This document shows, in pieces, positions 17,459 to 27,271 of a stretch of DNA of 64,000 bases. Position 1 is the stretch's first letter, and the number at the start of each line of letters is the position of its first letter. The stretch comes from Thiotrichales bacterium (lineage in GTDB: Bacteria > Pseudomonadota > Gammaproteobacteria > Beggiatoales > Beggiatoaceae). Made by a program: the position numbers and the translations under genes. The notes beneath the pieces are model-generated. The model saw nothing but the letters and a program-made list of their open reading frames with translations, had not been told where the DNA came from and ran no database searches. The DNA lies in contig JADGDE010000004.1 of the NCBI GenBank assembly GCA_016745035.1, positions 124,001 to 188,000 on the forward strand, written 5' to 3'.

Positions 17459-18658
17459 ATGCGCTATAAATATCAAGCCTTAGATCAACAAGGACAAAGC
17501 TTGAGTGGTTTTATCGAGGCTGACAATCCCAAGCAAGCCGGGCGTTTATTGCGTCAACGTAAGCTCACCTTGACACAATTAGATGCGGGCCATAGCGCCC
17601 CTGATGCGGTCAAAGGCAAAGCCAAAGCCAAAGCCGCTGAAGTGCTCACCGCTTTACATGAATTAACCACCCTTTTAGAATCGGGGGTGAGTTTAATTGA
17701 TGCCATCGAATCGATGGGCGAGGGCAAGCATCACCCGCAATTACAAAAAGTTTTTACCCAAATGGCCACCGAACTGCGCCAAGGCACGGCTTTTTCACAA
17801 TGTTTAGAAAAAAGTGAATTAAGCTTACCGTGGTATTTATTGCAATTGGTCAGTGCGGGCGAATTAACCGGACAAGTCGCTAAAGCCCTGCGTGATGGTG
17901 TAGAACAGATGGAATACGACCAACGCACTCGGGGAGAATTACGCAATGCCATGATTTACCCGCTGATTTTAATTATCTCCGGTATTGCAGCGGTAATGCT
18001 GATTTTTGTTTTAGTTGTGCCTCGTTTTGCTGGCATGTTAAAAAACCAAGGGGATAAATTGCCATGGTTGGCACAAGTTGTATTAGAAACGGGTATGTTT
18101 GTTAATCAACATATAACACTGTTATTAATCGGTTTGGGCGCGGTCGTATTTTTATGGTTAGGTGCATGGCAACAAGTAGCTTTTCGTGCCAAAGTCCAAA
18201 GTATTTTATTGGAAATCCCCTTGCTGGGCGATTGGTTGCTGGAATCTGAAATTGGGCGTTGGGCGGCGATGATGGCAACCTTACTTGGTAATAAAGTCGA
18301 ATTATTACAGGCCCTAGAACTGTCAGGCAAAGGCATTCAGTTTCAACAACTCGCGGCCCGTTTTTCTCAAGTCAGTCATGCTGTGCGCGCAGGAACACCT
18401 TTATCACAAGCACTACAAGATAACCATGCCATGACTGCCACGGGGCATAATTTGATTCGCGCAGGGGAAAAAGCGGGTAAATTGCCGCAAATGTTGCAAT
18501 CGCTCGCCCGTTTATATGAAAACAGCAGTCAAACGCGGATGAAGCGTTTTTTAACCCTGATAGAGCCTTTGGCGATTTTACTGATTGGTGGGGTAATTGG
18601 TGTAATTATTATCGGTATTATTCTTGCGATTACCAGCGTAAATAATATTAACATCTGA
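17459..18658 (+). CDS. gspF: GspF/PilC-like secretion platform protein
   Basis: The product is 399 residues with the two tandem GspF domains of the type II secretion inner-membrane platform. The N-terminal signature is YKYQALDQQGQSLSG. Membrane helices lie near 165-187, 215-235 and 370-393. The domain motif LLESGVSLIDAIESM recurs in weaker form as LGNKVELLQALELSG in the second half. A Lys/Ala stretch (KGKAKAKAAE) sits at about 53-62. It is probably the platform for the secretin operon at 2.3-5.4 kb. It starts 2 bases after moxR and ends the operon. Confidence 0.88.
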   Translation: MRYKYQALDQQGQSLSGFIEADNPKQAGRLLRQRKLTLTQLDAGHSAPDAVKGKAKAKAAEVLTALHELTTLLESGVSLIDAIESMGEGKHHPQLQKVFTQMATELRQGTAFSQCLEKSELSLPWYLLQLVSAGELTGQVAKALRDGVEQMEYDQRTRGELRNAMIYPLILIISGIAAVMLIFVLVVPRFAGMLKNQGDKLPWLAQVVLETGMFVNQHITLLLIGLGAVVFLWLGAWQQVAFRAKVQSILLEIPLLGDWLLESEIGRWAAMMATLLGNKVELLQALELSGKGIQFQQLAARFSQVSHAVRAGTPLSQALQDNHAMTATGHNLIRAGEKAGKLPQMLQSLARLYENSSQTRMKRFLTLIEPLAILLIGGVIGVIIIGIILAITSVNNINI

Positions 18659-18826
18659 TGTAAGGATACAAAAAACTTAAAACGGCGCACTATTTCTCAG
18701 AAGCTTCGCTAAATATGCCACGGCTAAACCTTATCGGCTTTCTCCCAAGCCACATCTGCGAGTCTAAGCGAATTATGCTAGTATTATGCGCTTTTCAATT
18801 TAACTTTTTTAGGTACACACACAACA

Positions 18827-21397
18827 ATGCTAGATACATATCAACAACATGTCGAAGAACGTGCCGCACAAGGCCTGCCTCCTTTAGCCCTCAATGCCGA
18901 ACAAACGGCACAGTTGATTGAAAGTCTCAAAGATAGCAATACCGATGCGGATACCCAAGCTCAGTTGCTTGAATTACTCACCCAGCGCGTGCCCTCTGGC
19001 GTGGATGAAGCCGCTTATGTCAAAGCCGGTTTCTTAAACGATATTTGCCAAGGCAATACCAACGTTGCCGCCATGAATGCAGCCAAAGCCGCTGAATTAT
19101 TGGGGACGATGTATGGCGGTTATAACATCGCGCCATTAATCGCTTGCTTGGACAACGAGGCACTTGCCCCTATCGCGGTTAAAGCCTTATCCAGCACTTT
19201 GTTGATGTTTGATGCCTATCATGACGTGGCAGAAAAAGCTAAAAGCAGTGCGGCGGCAAAACAAATTTTAGAAGCGTGGGCGGCAGGCGATTGGTTTACC
19301 AGCCGTGCACCGTTGGCAGAAAAAATTGATGTCACCGTGTTTAAGGTCGAAGGTGAGATTAACACCGACGACTTATCTCCAGCCTCAGAAGCTTGGAGTC
19401 GCCCAGACATTCCTTTGCACGCCCAATCTATGCTCGTAAGCCGTGCGCCGGGGTCTTTAGAAAAAATTGCCGAACTCAAAGCCAGCGGAGCAAACTTGGC
19501 TTTTGTTGGTGATGTGGTCGGTACAGGTTCATCGCGTAAATCGGCGATTAACTCCGTGCTTTGGCACATGGGCAAAGATATTCCTTTTACCCCTAACAAA
19601 CGTGCGGGTGGTGTGGTCTTAGGCGGCAATATCGCCCCGATTTTCTTTAATACCGCAGAAGACGCAGGTGCTTTGCCGATTGAGTGCGATGTTACCCAAA
19701 TGAACACGGGCGATGTGATTAGTATTTATCCTTTCAAAGGTGAAATTACCAACGCAGCCGGGGATGTGATTAGCACTTTTAATTTAAGCCCCAGCACCTT
19801 GGCAGATGAAATCCGTGCTGGTGGTCGTATCCCTTTAATCATCGGTCGTGGTTTAACTGAAAAAGCCCGTGATGAGCTAAACATGAGTGATAACGATTTA
19901 TTTTTACGCCCACAAGTGCCTGCCGAGAGCAGCAAAGGCTTTACCTTGGCGCAAAAAATGGTCGGCAAAGCTTGTGGTCTTGATGGCGTGCGTCCAGGCA
20001 CTTCCTGCGAGCCAAAAATTACCACCGTCGGCTCACAAGATACCACCGGGGCAATGACCCGTGATGAATTAAAAGAGTTGGCTTGCTTAGGTTTTAGTAG
20101 CGATTTGGTCATGCAAAGTTTCTGTCATACCGCCGCTTACCCTAAACCGATTGATATTACCCTCCAGCACAAACTACCTGATTTTATCCAAACCCGTGGT
20201 GGTGTGTCTTTACGCCCAGGAGACGGCGTGATTCATTCATGGCTGAACCGCATGATTTTACCGGATACCGTCGGTACAGGTGGCGATTCTCATACCCGTT
20301 TTCCTTTAGGTATTTCTTTCCCTGCTGGCTCTGGCTTGGTAGCTTTTGCCGCCGCTTTGGGCAGTATGCCTTTGGATATGCCTGAATCGGTCTTGGTACG
20401 TTTTAAAGGTGAAATGCAACCCGGTATCACCTTGCGTGATTTGGTCAATGCCATTCCTTATGCGGCGATTCAAGAAGGCTTGCTGACAGTAGAAAAAGCC
20501 AATAAGAAAAATATTTTCTCTGGTCGCATCCTAGAAATCGAAGGCTTGCCCGATTTGAAAGTCGAACAAGCGTTTGAATTGTCTGATGCCTCTGCTGAGC
20601 GTTCTGCGGCGGCTTGTACCGTGCATTTGAACAAAGAGCCTGTGGTCGAGTACATCAATTCTAACGTCAGTTTATTGCGTTGGATGCTTGCCAATGGGTA
20701 TGGCGATGTTCGTACCATTAACCGCCGCATTGAGGCGATGCAAGCGTGGCTTGAAAATCCTGAATTGATGGAAGCGGACAAAGATGCCGAATATGCCGCC
20801 GTGTTAGAAATTGATTTGAGCGAGGTTAAAGAGCCTATCGTCGCTTGCCCTAACGACCCGGATGATGTCAAATTATTATCGGATGTCGCAGGCACGGGTA
20901 TTGATGAAGTCTTTGTCGGCTCTTGTATGACTAATATTGGTCATTACCGTGCGGCAGCGAATATCTTAGAGGGCAAAGGCGCAGTGCCTACCCGCCTATG
21001 GGTGGCTCCACCTACCCGTATGGATGAAACTCAGCTAACTGAAGAAGGGGTTTATTCTATCTTTGGCAGCGCTGGTGCGCGTACCGAAATGCCGGGTTGT
21101 TCTTTGTGCATGGGCAACCAAGCCCGTGTGGCGGATAAAGCCGTGGTATTTTCAACCTCAACCCGTAACTTCCCTAACCGTTTGGGTAAAGATGCTCAAG
21201 TTTATTTGGGTTCTGCGGAGTTGGCGGCGGTGTGTGCCATGATGGGCAAGTTGCCTTCGGTAGCTGAGTATCAAGACTCAGTGGCGAGCATTGAGCCAAT
21301 GGCGGCAGATATTTATCGTTACTTGAACTTTGATCAAATGGATACGTATCAAGTCAGCGATGCGCAAATCATTCCGATTATTGAGGCTAGCGCTTAA
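18827..21397 (+). CDS. acnB: Bifunctional aconitate hydratase 2 AcnB
   Basis: This is the TCA-cycle enzyme that interconverts citrate and isocitrate (and 2-methylisocitrate). The 856-residue length and the HEAT-like N-terminal domain followed by the swivel domain (about 165-330) match AcnB rather than AcnA. Iron-sulfur ligands appear as [16 protein letters not shown] and PGCSLCMGN. The substrate-loop [14 protein letters not shown] is present. It is a single gene with its own promoter region upstream; a hairpin repeat follows it before sodB. Confidence 0.97.
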   Translation: MLDTYQQHVEERAAQGLPPLALNAEQTAQLIESLKDSNTDADTQAQLLELLTQRVPSGVDEAAYVKAGFLNDICQGNTNVAAMNAAKAAELLGTMYGGYNIAPLIACLDNEALAPIAVKALSSTLLMFDAYHDVAEKAKSSAAAKQILEAWAAGDWFTSRAPLAEKIDVTVFKVEGEINTDDLSPASEAWSRPDIPLHAQSMLVSRAPGSLEKIAELKASGANLAFVGDVVGTGSSRKSAINSVLWHMGKDIPFTPNKRAGGVVLGGNIAPIFFNTAEDAGALPIECDVTQMNTGDVISIYPFKGEITNAAGDVISTFNLSPSTLADEIRAGGRIPLIIGRGLTEKARDELNMSDNDLFLRPQVPAESSKGFTLAQKMVGKACGLDGVRPGTSCEPKITTVGSQDTTGAMTRDELKELACLGFSSDLVMQSFCHTAAYPKPIDITLQHKLPDFIQTRGGVSLRPGDGVIHSWLNRMILPDTVGTGGDSHTRFPLGISFPAGSGLVAFAAALGSMPLDMPESVLVRFKGEMQPGITLRDLVNAIPYAAIQEGLLTVEKANKKNIFSGRILEIEGLPDLKVEQAFELSDASAERSAAACTVHLNKEPVVEYINSNVSLLRWMLANGYGDVRTINRRIEAMQAWLENPELMEADKDAEYAAVLEIDLSEVKEPIVACPNDPDDVKLLSDVAGTGIDEVFVGSCMTNIGHYRAAANILEGKGAVPTRLWVAPPTRMDETQLTEEGVYSIFGSAGARTEMPGCSLCMGNQARVADKAVVFSTSTRNFPNRLGKDAQVYLGSAELAAVCAMMGKLPSVAEYQDSVASIEPMAADIYRYLNFDQMDTYQVSDAQIIPIIEASA

Positions 21398-21409
21398 AAC
21401 CGTCAACCG

Positions 21410-21495
21410 TAGAGACGTAGCACGCTACGTCTCTAGCCGCGCCACGGTTATATTATTAGCCGTGGCTATGCTGAGCCGTAGCAGTGCTACGGCTC
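21410..21495. repeat. Pair of strong REP-like hairpins between acnB and sodB
   Basis: The first hairpin TAGAGACGTAGC-AC-GCTACGTCTCTA occupies 21410-21435. The second, GAGCCGTAGC-AGT-GCTACGGCTC, occupies 21473-21495 and is followed by TACGG. Between them CCACGG/CCGTGG can also pair. The second hairpin recurs after valS at 34544, so it is a dispersed element. It lies between the convergent acnB and sodB genes and could serve as a bidirectional terminator. Confidence 0.8.
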
Positions 21496-21501
21496 TACGG
21501 A

Positions 21502-22083
21502 CTAGCCTGCGAAGTTAGCAGAAACAAAGTCCCAGTTCACTAAGTTCCAGAATGCAGCCACGTAAGCTGGACGGGCATTGCGTTGATCAACATAATAAGC
21601 ATGTTCCCAGACATCACAAGTCAACAGCGCGGTTTTACCTTCAGTCATAGGCGTGCCAGCGTTGCTGGTGCTCATCAATTCTAAATTACCATCGGCATCT
21701 TTTACCAACCAGCCCCAACCCGAACCAAACGTGGTAATTGCAGTTTGACTAAACTGTTCTTTGAAGGCTTCAAAAGAGCCAAACTTGGCATTAATGGCAT
21801 CAGCCAAAGCCCCTGTTGGCTCACCGCCGCCGTTAGGGCTTAAGCACTTCCAGTAAAAACTGTGATTCCAAACTTGGGCAGCATTATTAAAAATACCTGC
21901 TGAGGAGTTCATGATAATGTCTTCTAAAGACATGCTTTCAAACTCAGTCCCCGGAATCAAATTATTTAAGTTGGTAATATAAGTTTGATGATGTTTACCA
22001 TGATGAAACTCGAGGGTTTCTTTAGAAATATGAGGTGCGAGGGCATCTAAGGCATATTCTAATTCTGGTAATTGATGGGTCAT
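21502..22083 (-). CDS. sodB: Superoxide dismutase, Fe type
   Basis: The product is 193 residues and cytoplasmic. The metal ligands are visible: H27-type ([10 protein letters not shown] region), H in NHSFYW, and D/H in [13 protein letters not shown]. The Fe-type signature residues [20 protein letters not shown] and FGSGWGWLV are present. It removes superoxide. AGAAGGA precedes the ATG at suitable spacing. It is convergent with acnB. Confidence 0.96.
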   Translation of the reverse strand: MTHQLPELEYALDALAPHISKETLEFHHGKHHQTYITNLNNLIPGTEFESMSLEDIIMNSSAGIFNNAAQVWNHSFYWKCLSPNGGGEPTGALADAINAKFGSFEAFKEQFSQTAITTFGSGWGWLVKDADGNLELMSTSNAGTPMTEGKTALLTCDVWEHAYYVDQRNARPAYVAAFWNLVNWDFVSANFAG

Positions 22084-22199
22084 TGATTATATCCTTCTTG
22101 TCTGTGTATAAAAAAGCACGATAAACGCAGTTATGGCTTTTACGCTACCGTATCCGCTATAATTGGGGCTTTAATTCCCGAATAACAATAGGTAAGTGT

Positions 22200-22637
22200 A
22201 TGGCGTTTTTCTTGGTGTTACATGGTCCCAACCTCAACCTACTCGGTAAGCGCGAACCAGGTCACTATGGACGCACTGGCTTGGATGATATTAACCAGAC
22301 ACTCACAGCGATGGCAAAAGAGAAGGGGCATACCTTAGAGAGCCTCCAGAGCAATGCTGAATATGTGTTAATTGATAGAATCCACCTAGCCGCCGAGCAG
22401 GGCGTTGACTTTATCATCATTAATCCCGCCGCATTTACCCATACCAGTGTTGCACTGCGCGATGCCTTACTCGGTGTCGCGATTCCCTTTATCGAGGTAC
22501 ATTTATCTAATGTACATGCTCGAGAAGCCTTTCGGAAGCATTCTTATTTCTCCGATGTGGCAACAGGTATGATCTCAGGACTGGGCGCACAAAGTTACTA
22601 TTTAGCGCTGCAGGCAGCCTTCACGAAAATGAGCTAA
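22200..22637 (+). CDS. aroQ: Type II 3-dehydroquinate dehydratase AroQ
   Basis: The product is 145 residues. It catalyses dehydroquinate dehydration in the shikimate pathway. Signatures are [18 protein letters not shown] at the N-terminus, the [16 protein letters not shown] active-site loop, and [19 protein letters not shown]. The aroQ-accB-accC gene order is common in proteobacteria, and accB begins 9 bases later. Confidence 0.97.
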   Translation: MAFFLVLHGPNLNLLGKREPGHYGRTGLDDINQTLTAMAKEKGHTLESLQSNAEYVLIDRIHLAAEQGVDFIIINPAAFTHTSVALRDALLGVAIPFIEVHLSNVHAREAFRKHSYFSDVATGMISGLGAQSYYLALQAAFTKMS

Positions 22638-22645
22638 AAATCACT

Positions 22646-23095
22646 ATGGATATTCGCAAAATCAAGAAACTTATCGAAATGCTGGAATCTTCCGGCGTTG
22701 CCGAAATTGAAATTCACGAAGGAGACGATTCTGTACGCATCAGCCGCTACAGCTCCCAAGCCCCAGCTGCACCAGCCCCAGTTGCCGCAGCACCTGTCGA
22801 TACGCCCGCTGCGCCTGCACCAACCCCAGCTGCTGATAGCGAGCCTGAACAAGTGGTCTCCGGTCACGCGGTCAAATCGCCCATGGTCGGTACTTTCTAC
22901 CGTTCCCCTTCACCCACCAGCCCCACTTTTGCCGAAGTCGGTCAAACGGTTAACGAAGGCGACACTCTGTGCATTATTGAAGCGATGAAAATCCTTAATC
23001 AAATCACCGCCGATAAAAGCGGTAAAATTAGTCAAATTTTGGCAGAAAATGGTACTCCTGTGGAATATGACCAACCACTTTTCATCATCGAATAA
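22646..23095 (+). CDS. accB: Biotin carboxyl carrier protein of acetyl-CoA carboxylase
   Basis: The product is 149 residues. An N-terminal segment is followed by an Ala/Pro-rich flexible linker (about 39-63) and a C-terminal biotinyl domain with EAMKILNQI, the biotinylated lysine being K115. The thumb region [12 protein letters not shown] is present. It carries the carboxyl group between AccC and AccAD for malonyl-CoA synthesis. It sits between aroQ and accC in one operon. Confidence 0.97.
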   Translation: MDIRKIKKLIEMLESSGVAEIEIHEGDDSVRISRYSSQAPAAPAPVAAAPVDTPAAPAPTPAADSEPEQVVSGHAVKSPMVGTFYRSPSPTSPTFAEVGQTVNEGDTLCIIEAMKILNQITADKSGKISQILAENGTPVEYDQPLFIIE

Positions 23096-23107
23096 GGCGA
23101 GGTTATC

Positions 23108-24448
23108 ATGCTAAGCAAAGTTGTCATCGCCAACCGCGGTGAAATTGCCCTGCGCATTCTACGTGCTTGCCGAGAATTAGGAATTCGCACCGTTGCAGTT
23201 CATTCCTCTGCCGACCGCTGTCTAAAACATGTGCGTTTAGCAGACGAATCGGTCTGCATTGGCCCGGCTCCCTCGATTGAAAGTTATCTCAATATTCCCG
23301 CTGTTATCAGTGCCGCTGAGGTTACTGATGCCGTTGGTATTCATCCGGGCTATGGTTTTTTATCTGAAAACGCGGATTTTGCCGAACAAGTAGAAAAAAG
23401 CGGCTTTACCTTCATCGGCCCTAAAGCTGAAACCATTCGTATCATGGGTGATAAAGTCGCGGCCATTAAAGCCATGAAAGAAGCAGGTGTACCTTGTGTA
23501 CCCGGCTCCGATGGCCCTTTGGGCGATGACATGGAAGAAAATATGCAGTTTGCCCGCGATATTGGCTACCCTGTGATCATCAAAGCCTCTGGTGGTGGCG
23601 GTGGTCGGGGGATGCGCGTAGTTCACAGTGAAGCCGCGCTTGCCAATGCCATTTCCTTGACCAAAACTGAGGCGGCAACCGCTTTTGGCAATGACATGGT
23701 CTATATGGAAAAATACCTGCAAAAACCCCGTCATATCGAGTTTCAAGTGCTCGCTGACACTCAGGGCAATGCGATTCACTTAGGCGAGCGCGATTGCTCT
23801 ATGCAACGCCGTCATCAAAAAGTCATCGAAGAAGCACCAGCCCCCGGTATCGACCAAGAAACCCGCGACCGCATTGGTAATCGTTGTGCCGAGGCTTGTC
23901 GTAAGATTGGCTATCGTGGTGCAGGCACATTTGAGTTTTTATACGAAAATGGCGAATTTTATTTCATCGAAATGAATACCCGTGTGCAAGTCGAGCATCC
24001 CGTGACCGAAATGGTCACGGGTGTGGATATTGTCAAAGAACAATTATGCATTGCCGCAGGCGAGCCGTTGAGCTTGACGCAAGATGAAGTCAAAATTCAA
24101 GGACACTCGATGGAATGTCGCTTAAATGCGGAAGATCCGAAAAACTTCTTCCCCTCACCAGGTACGATTGAGCGCTTCCATGCCCCAGGTGGCCCCGGTG
24201 TGCGAGTAGATACCCATGTCTATGCGGGCTACTTTGTCCCCCCACATTATGACTCCATGATTGGCAAACTCATCACCCACGGCAACGACCGCGATTCAGC
24301 CATGCGCCGGATGCAAATTGCCCTGCAAGAGTTGGTCATTGATGGGATTAAAACCAACATCCCCCTACATCAAGAACTGGTTACTGATACCGCCTTTTTA
24401 ACTGGCGGCACCAATATCCATTATCTTGAGAAAAAACTCGGGATATAA
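23108..24448 (+). CDS. accC: Biotin carboxylase subunit of acetyl-CoA carboxylase
   Basis: The 446-residue product has the standard three parts: a pre-ATP-grasp domain ([21 protein letters not shown]), an ATP-grasp domain with the Gly-rich loop [11 protein letters not shown], and a C-terminal biotin-carboxylase domain. The catalytic stretch [14 protein letters not shown] is intact. AAGGCGAGG precedes the ATG. It ends the aroQ-accB-accC operon. Confidence 0.98.
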   Translation: MLSKVVIANRGEIALRILRACRELGIRTVAVHSSADRCLKHVRLADESVCIGPAPSIESYLNIPAVISAAEVTDAVGIHPGYGFLSENADFAEQVEKSGFTFIGPKAETIRIMGDKVAAIKAMKEAGVPCVPGSDGPLGDDMEENMQFARDIGYPVIIKASGGGGGRGMRVVHSEAALANAISLTKTEAATAFGNDMVYMEKYLQKPRHIEFQVLADTQGNAIHLGERDCSMQRRHQKVIEEAPAPGIDQETRDRIGNRCAEACRKIGYRGAGTFEFLYENGEFYFIEMNTRVQVEHPVTEMVTGVDIVKEQLCIAAGEPLSLTQDEVKIQGHSMECRLNAEDPKNFFPSPGTIERFHAPGGPGVRVDTHVYAGYFVPPHYDSMIGKLITHGNDRDSAMRRMQIALQELVIDGIKTNIPLHQELVTDTAFLTGGTNIHYLEKKLGI

Positions 24449-24460
24449 ACGCCCAGTTCA

Positions 24461-24487
24461 GGGATAGCATCTCATCGGTGCTATCCC
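24461..24487 (+). terminator. Hairpin after accC
   Basis: GGGATAGCA and TGCTATCCC form a perfect 9-bp stem with loop TCTCATCGG, 12 bases after the accC stop. The trailing sequence CGCCCTTTAT is only mildly T-rich. It is a probable operon terminator. Confidence 0.65.
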
Positions 24488-24583
24488 CGCCCTTTATCTC
24501 CTCTCCAATTGTAAATTTTCTTTTCTTCGCTATCATCCCTCGCCTAACAAGTCACCTTTTCACCTTAACAACAGAGTACTTTT

Positions 24584-25951
24584 ATGAAAACTGCCGTATT
24601 TATTTATGGATTGACGGGCTTATGCCTATCGCAATCCGTCGCCGCTGCCCTTGCACCGCATGAATTATTCGCCAGCAAATTTCCTGATGCCAACGATTTA
24701 GGTAATATAAACAGCTTGTTTGATGATAGCCGTTGGTTGGCTGATGATGTCAAAAAATATTTTGGTATCGAAGCGAATGAATTATTACAAGTACCCGAAC
24801 AAGAAGCCGGGCGTTTTTTTGCCAATATGGATCCACAAAAATTCCAGCAATTTCGCCCCACAGACATCGAACCCTATTTACCTCGCGGGTGGAAATTGGG
24901 CGATAATTGGGCATTACAAGTGCCTGCCAATACGCAATTGGGTTTTCAGCTGAAAAAGCCACTACAGCCTTATCCGGGTTTAAAACTGCCCTCTTTGTTT
25001 GATTTAAACAGCCACTTTGGCTTGGGTGGCTTGGGCGATAGTGATAGCCCTTTGAGCAAATTTAACCAAATCCTCGGCAACATGGGCATTGGTCAACAAT
25101 TCCGTTTTGAGCAAAATGAACGCGGTATTGTGCGCTTAAAAGGCACAGTCGGCGGTGACTTTGCTTTTATGCCAGATTCAGAAAATAGCAAACAACTCGA
25201 TAATGCCGACCCACAAGCTCAAGAAGGTATCCGCCAACACCCAAAAACCGGGCGCTATTCTTTAATTACCGCTGATCGCAAAGCTTTTCCGATGATTCCT
25301 GCACCAAAAGACCCTTTGTTACTCAAAGCCGCCTTTGCCCATCACAACAGCTTGCAAGATGATTTAGCTCACCCCGATAGCCTAGATGATGCGCTGGCAC
25401 ATATTGGCACAATCAACATCGGCGATAACGGCATGGTCTCGATTGATAACCTGCCGCCATTTACGGATGAAGAACGCCCCAAACACCGCCGTCCTCTGAG
25501 TTTTATGTTTGATGCCATTGTCCATAAACTGCCCGCGGATGCTGAGTTAAAACCGGGTTTACATAAAATCAAAGCGGACTTATTGCCACAGCTACAAGCC
25601 AAATTAGATGACGTGTTTGTTTGTGTTTATGAAGACAATACCTTACAACGGTTGCACCCCACGGTGGCTAAACCCGATGACTTTATACAAAAAGCCTTAG
25701 AAATTGATGGTATTTTAGCGATTGATTTCCGCGATGATGGACGTTTCCGCGTCGAAGTGAGTCCTGCCTTTGGTATTGGTGCAGCGATCAATGTACGCCT
25801 TGGACATCGGATTAAACGCCGCTTAGTTGCTAATGATGAAGACATCACGCCTCGCTTTGGTGACGACAACGGTAGCACAGCCTTTGTTTATCGTTTAGAT
25901 GATTTGGAAATTACCCAGCCGCTGGTGATTGAAATCCCTGAGAGTGATTAG
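24584..25951 (+). CDS. Unknown secreted protein
   Basis: The 455-residue product has a signal peptide (1-21, cut near VAAAL). There are no further membrane helices. The central part (about 125-160) is Gly/Leu/Asp-rich. The C-terminal third looks beta-rich, with a possible small domain near 300-400 (DDFIQKALEIDGILAIDFRDDGRFRVEVSP). I recognise no family. ACAGAGTACTTTT precedes the ATG. It is monocistronic and followed at once by repeat copy C, whose first bases abut the stop codon. Confidence 0.75.
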   Translation: MKTAVFIYGLTGLCLSQSVAAALAPHELFASKFPDANDLGNINSLFDDSRWLADDVKKYFGIEANELLQVPEQEAGRFFANMDPQKFQQFRPTDIEPYLPRGWKLGDNWALQVPANTQLGFQLKKPLQPYPGLKLPSLFDLNSHFGLGGLGDSDSPLSKFNQILGNMGIGQQFRFEQNERGIVRLKGTVGGDFAFMPDSENSKQLDNADPQAQEGIRQHPKTGRYSLITADRKAFPMIPAPKDPLLLKAAFAHHNSLQDDLAHPDSLDDALAHIGTINIGDNGMVSIDNLPPFTDEERPKHRRPLSFMFDAIVHKLPADAELKPGLHKIKADLLPQLQAKLDDVFVCVYEDNTLQRLHPTVAKPDDFIQKALEIDGILAIDFRDDGRFRVEVSPAFGIGAAINVRLGHRIKRRLVANDEDITPRFGDDNGSTAFVYRLDDLEITQPLVIEIPESD

Positions 25952-26302
25952 CTGATGTTACGCAAAGGTTTTTGTTTTGTAACCCCAAGGGGGGGGAAGT
26001 CAATAGCCCAGAGTTGCGCGATAGCGCTACCCTGGGGCTAAAACACAAATGATGACAACCCTGAAAGGGTTGCGGCTTTGTGATGCTTATTTGGACGCAG
26101 CCCCGTTGGGGTTGATGACTTTTTTTCATATTACCCAGGGTAGTGGCTACGCCACAACCTTGGGCTATTGCCGTAACCCCTTTAGGGTATAAACAAACAC
26201 ATTGAGGTTTAAAAACATGAGCTTCTATAAATACTGAAACTGCGTAACATCAGTTAAAGCAATATTGTGATAAAAACTGGCTTAGTACGTAACATCAGTA
26301 AT
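25952..26302. repeat. Composite TAACTGATGTTACGCA-family repeat, copy C
   Basis: About 350 bp, bounded by CTGATGTTACGCAAAGG and GTACGTAACATCAG, with an internal TGCGTAACATCAGTTA at about 26241. The interior carries nested palindromic units: AACCCTGAAAGGGTT, GCCCCGTTGGGG, and a mirrored pair beginning AGCCCAGAGTTGCGCG and ending CTACGCCACAACCTTGGGCT. No protein is encoded. Copy D on the other side of the toxin-antitoxin pair is the same sequence minus two internal palindromic segments. Confidence 0.85.
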
Positions 26303-26315
26303 TTAAGTTGATTTA

Positions 26316-26331
26316 ATAGCATATATGCTAT
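26316..26331. promoter_or_regulatory. Perfect 16-bp palindrome, likely antitoxin operator
   Basis: ATAGCATATATGCTAT is a perfect palindrome ending 11 bases before the toxin start at 26343 and embedded in a TATA-rich promoter-like stretch. HTH antitoxins of this type bind such sites to autoregulate. The position makes an operator the simplest reading. Confidence 0.65.
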
Positions 26332-26342
26332 ATTTTATTATC

Positions 26343-26678
26343 ATGAGTTGGACTATTCACTATTTTAATAAGGCTGTATTTAAGGATATAGCCGCCTTAC
26401 CCGCGAGCTTAAAGGCTCGTTATCTTAGATATGCCAACTTAATGAAGGAACATGGTTCTAACCTTGGTAGCCCTCATACTAAGCAGTTAGATAAAGGGCT
26501 ATATGAGTTGAGGCTAAAGGGTAAAGAGGGCATTGCCCGTGTTTTGTATTGCACGGTTATAGATCAGAAAATAATAATGTTGCACAGCTTTGTTAAGAAG
26601 ATTCAAAAAACACCTAAGAAAGAGTTGAACATTGCCCTTAGACGTTTAAAAGAGGTGAAAAATGACCATAACACATGA
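26343..26678 (+). CDS. RelE/HigB-like (Gp49-type) toxin
   Basis: The product has about 111 residues from MSWTIHYFNKAVF. The fold pattern is that of phage-derived Gp49-like/RelE mRNA interferases: N-terminal F...V..DI..LP..L.ARY, central LGSPHTKQLDKGLYELRLKGKEGIARVLYC with the conserved Arg, then IIMLHSFVKKIQKTPKKELNIALRRL. An ATG at 26325 lies inside the operator palindrome and is less likely. The toxin gene precedes its antitoxin, as in HigBA-type pairs, and overlaps it by 17 bases. Confidence 0.85.
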   Translation: MSWTIHYFNKAVFKDIAALPASLKARYLRYANLMKEHGSNLGSPHTKQLDKGLYELRLKGKEGIARVLYCTVIDQKIIMLHSFVKKIQKTPKKELNIALRRLKEVKNDHNT

Positions 26679-26961
26679 TGATTTTGAAGCCTTAGCATTG
26701 GCCGATCCAGAGGTTAAAGCTGAATATGATGCTTTAGAAGATGAGTTTGCTTTGTACAATGAGATGCTAAGGGCGCGTAAATCTGCTGGCTTATCTCAAG
26801 CAGAGGTGGCTACGCGTATGCACTCTACCCAGTCTGTGGTGGCTCGCTTGGAGACGGCAGGGGGGAATAAAAAACATTCTCCTTCTATCAATACCTTGCG
26901 AAAGTATGCCGAGGCTGTTGGCTGTCATTTGGAAATAAAATTTAAGCCTAATCATAGTTAA
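26662..26961 (+). CDS. HTH (XRE-type) antitoxin
   Basis: The 99-residue product has an N-terminal toxin-binding-like acidic stretch (DPEVKAEYDALEDEFALYNEML) and a C-terminal XRE helix-turn-helix (KSAGLSQAEVATRMHSTQSVVARLE...SINTLRKYAEAVGC). It neutralises the upstream toxin and probably represses the operon through the palindrome at 26316. The AGAGGTG ribosome binding site lies in the toxin 3' end. The pair is framed by repeat copies C and D. Confidence 0.88.
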   Translation: MTITHDDFEALALADPEVKAEYDALEDEFALYNEMLRARKSAGLSQAEVATRMHSTQSVVARLETAGGNKKHSPSINTLRKYAEAVGCHLEIKFKPNHS

Positions 26962-26964
26962 AGT

Positions 26965-27196
26965 ACTGATGTGACGCAAAGGTTTTTGTTTTGTAACCCC
27001 AAGAGGGCTAAAACAAAAATGATGACAACCCTGAAAGGGTTGCGGCTTTGTGATGCTTATTTGAACGCAACCCCTTTGGGGTATAAACAAACACATTGAA
27101 GTTTAAAAACATGAGCTTCTATAAATACTGAAACTGCGTAACATCAGTTAAAGCAATATTATGATAAAAACGGACTTAGTGCATAATACCAGTAAC
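26965..27196. repeat. TAACTGATGTTACGCA-family repeat, copy D
   Basis: About 232 bp, near-identical to copy C in the same orientation but lacking two of its internal palindromic segments. It keeps the block with AACCCTGAAAGGGTTGCGGCTTTGTGATGC, the segment with AAACATGAGCTTCTATAAATACTG, the internal TGCGTAACATCAGTTA, and the decayed right end GTGCATAATACCAGTAA. It fills most of the gap before prlC. Confidence 0.85.
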
Positions 27197-27271
27197 TAAA
27201 CGCGTTGGCTGGCATTGATAAAAGCCAGCACGCCACCATCTAAGCTGCAATTCCACTATGCAGCTTAGATT

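Noticed and set aside
26325..26342. ATG at 26325 as the toxin start
   Set aside because: It falls inside the operator-like palindrome, and the six extra residues are hydrophobic and unlike the toxin N-terminus. ATG 26343 fits better.
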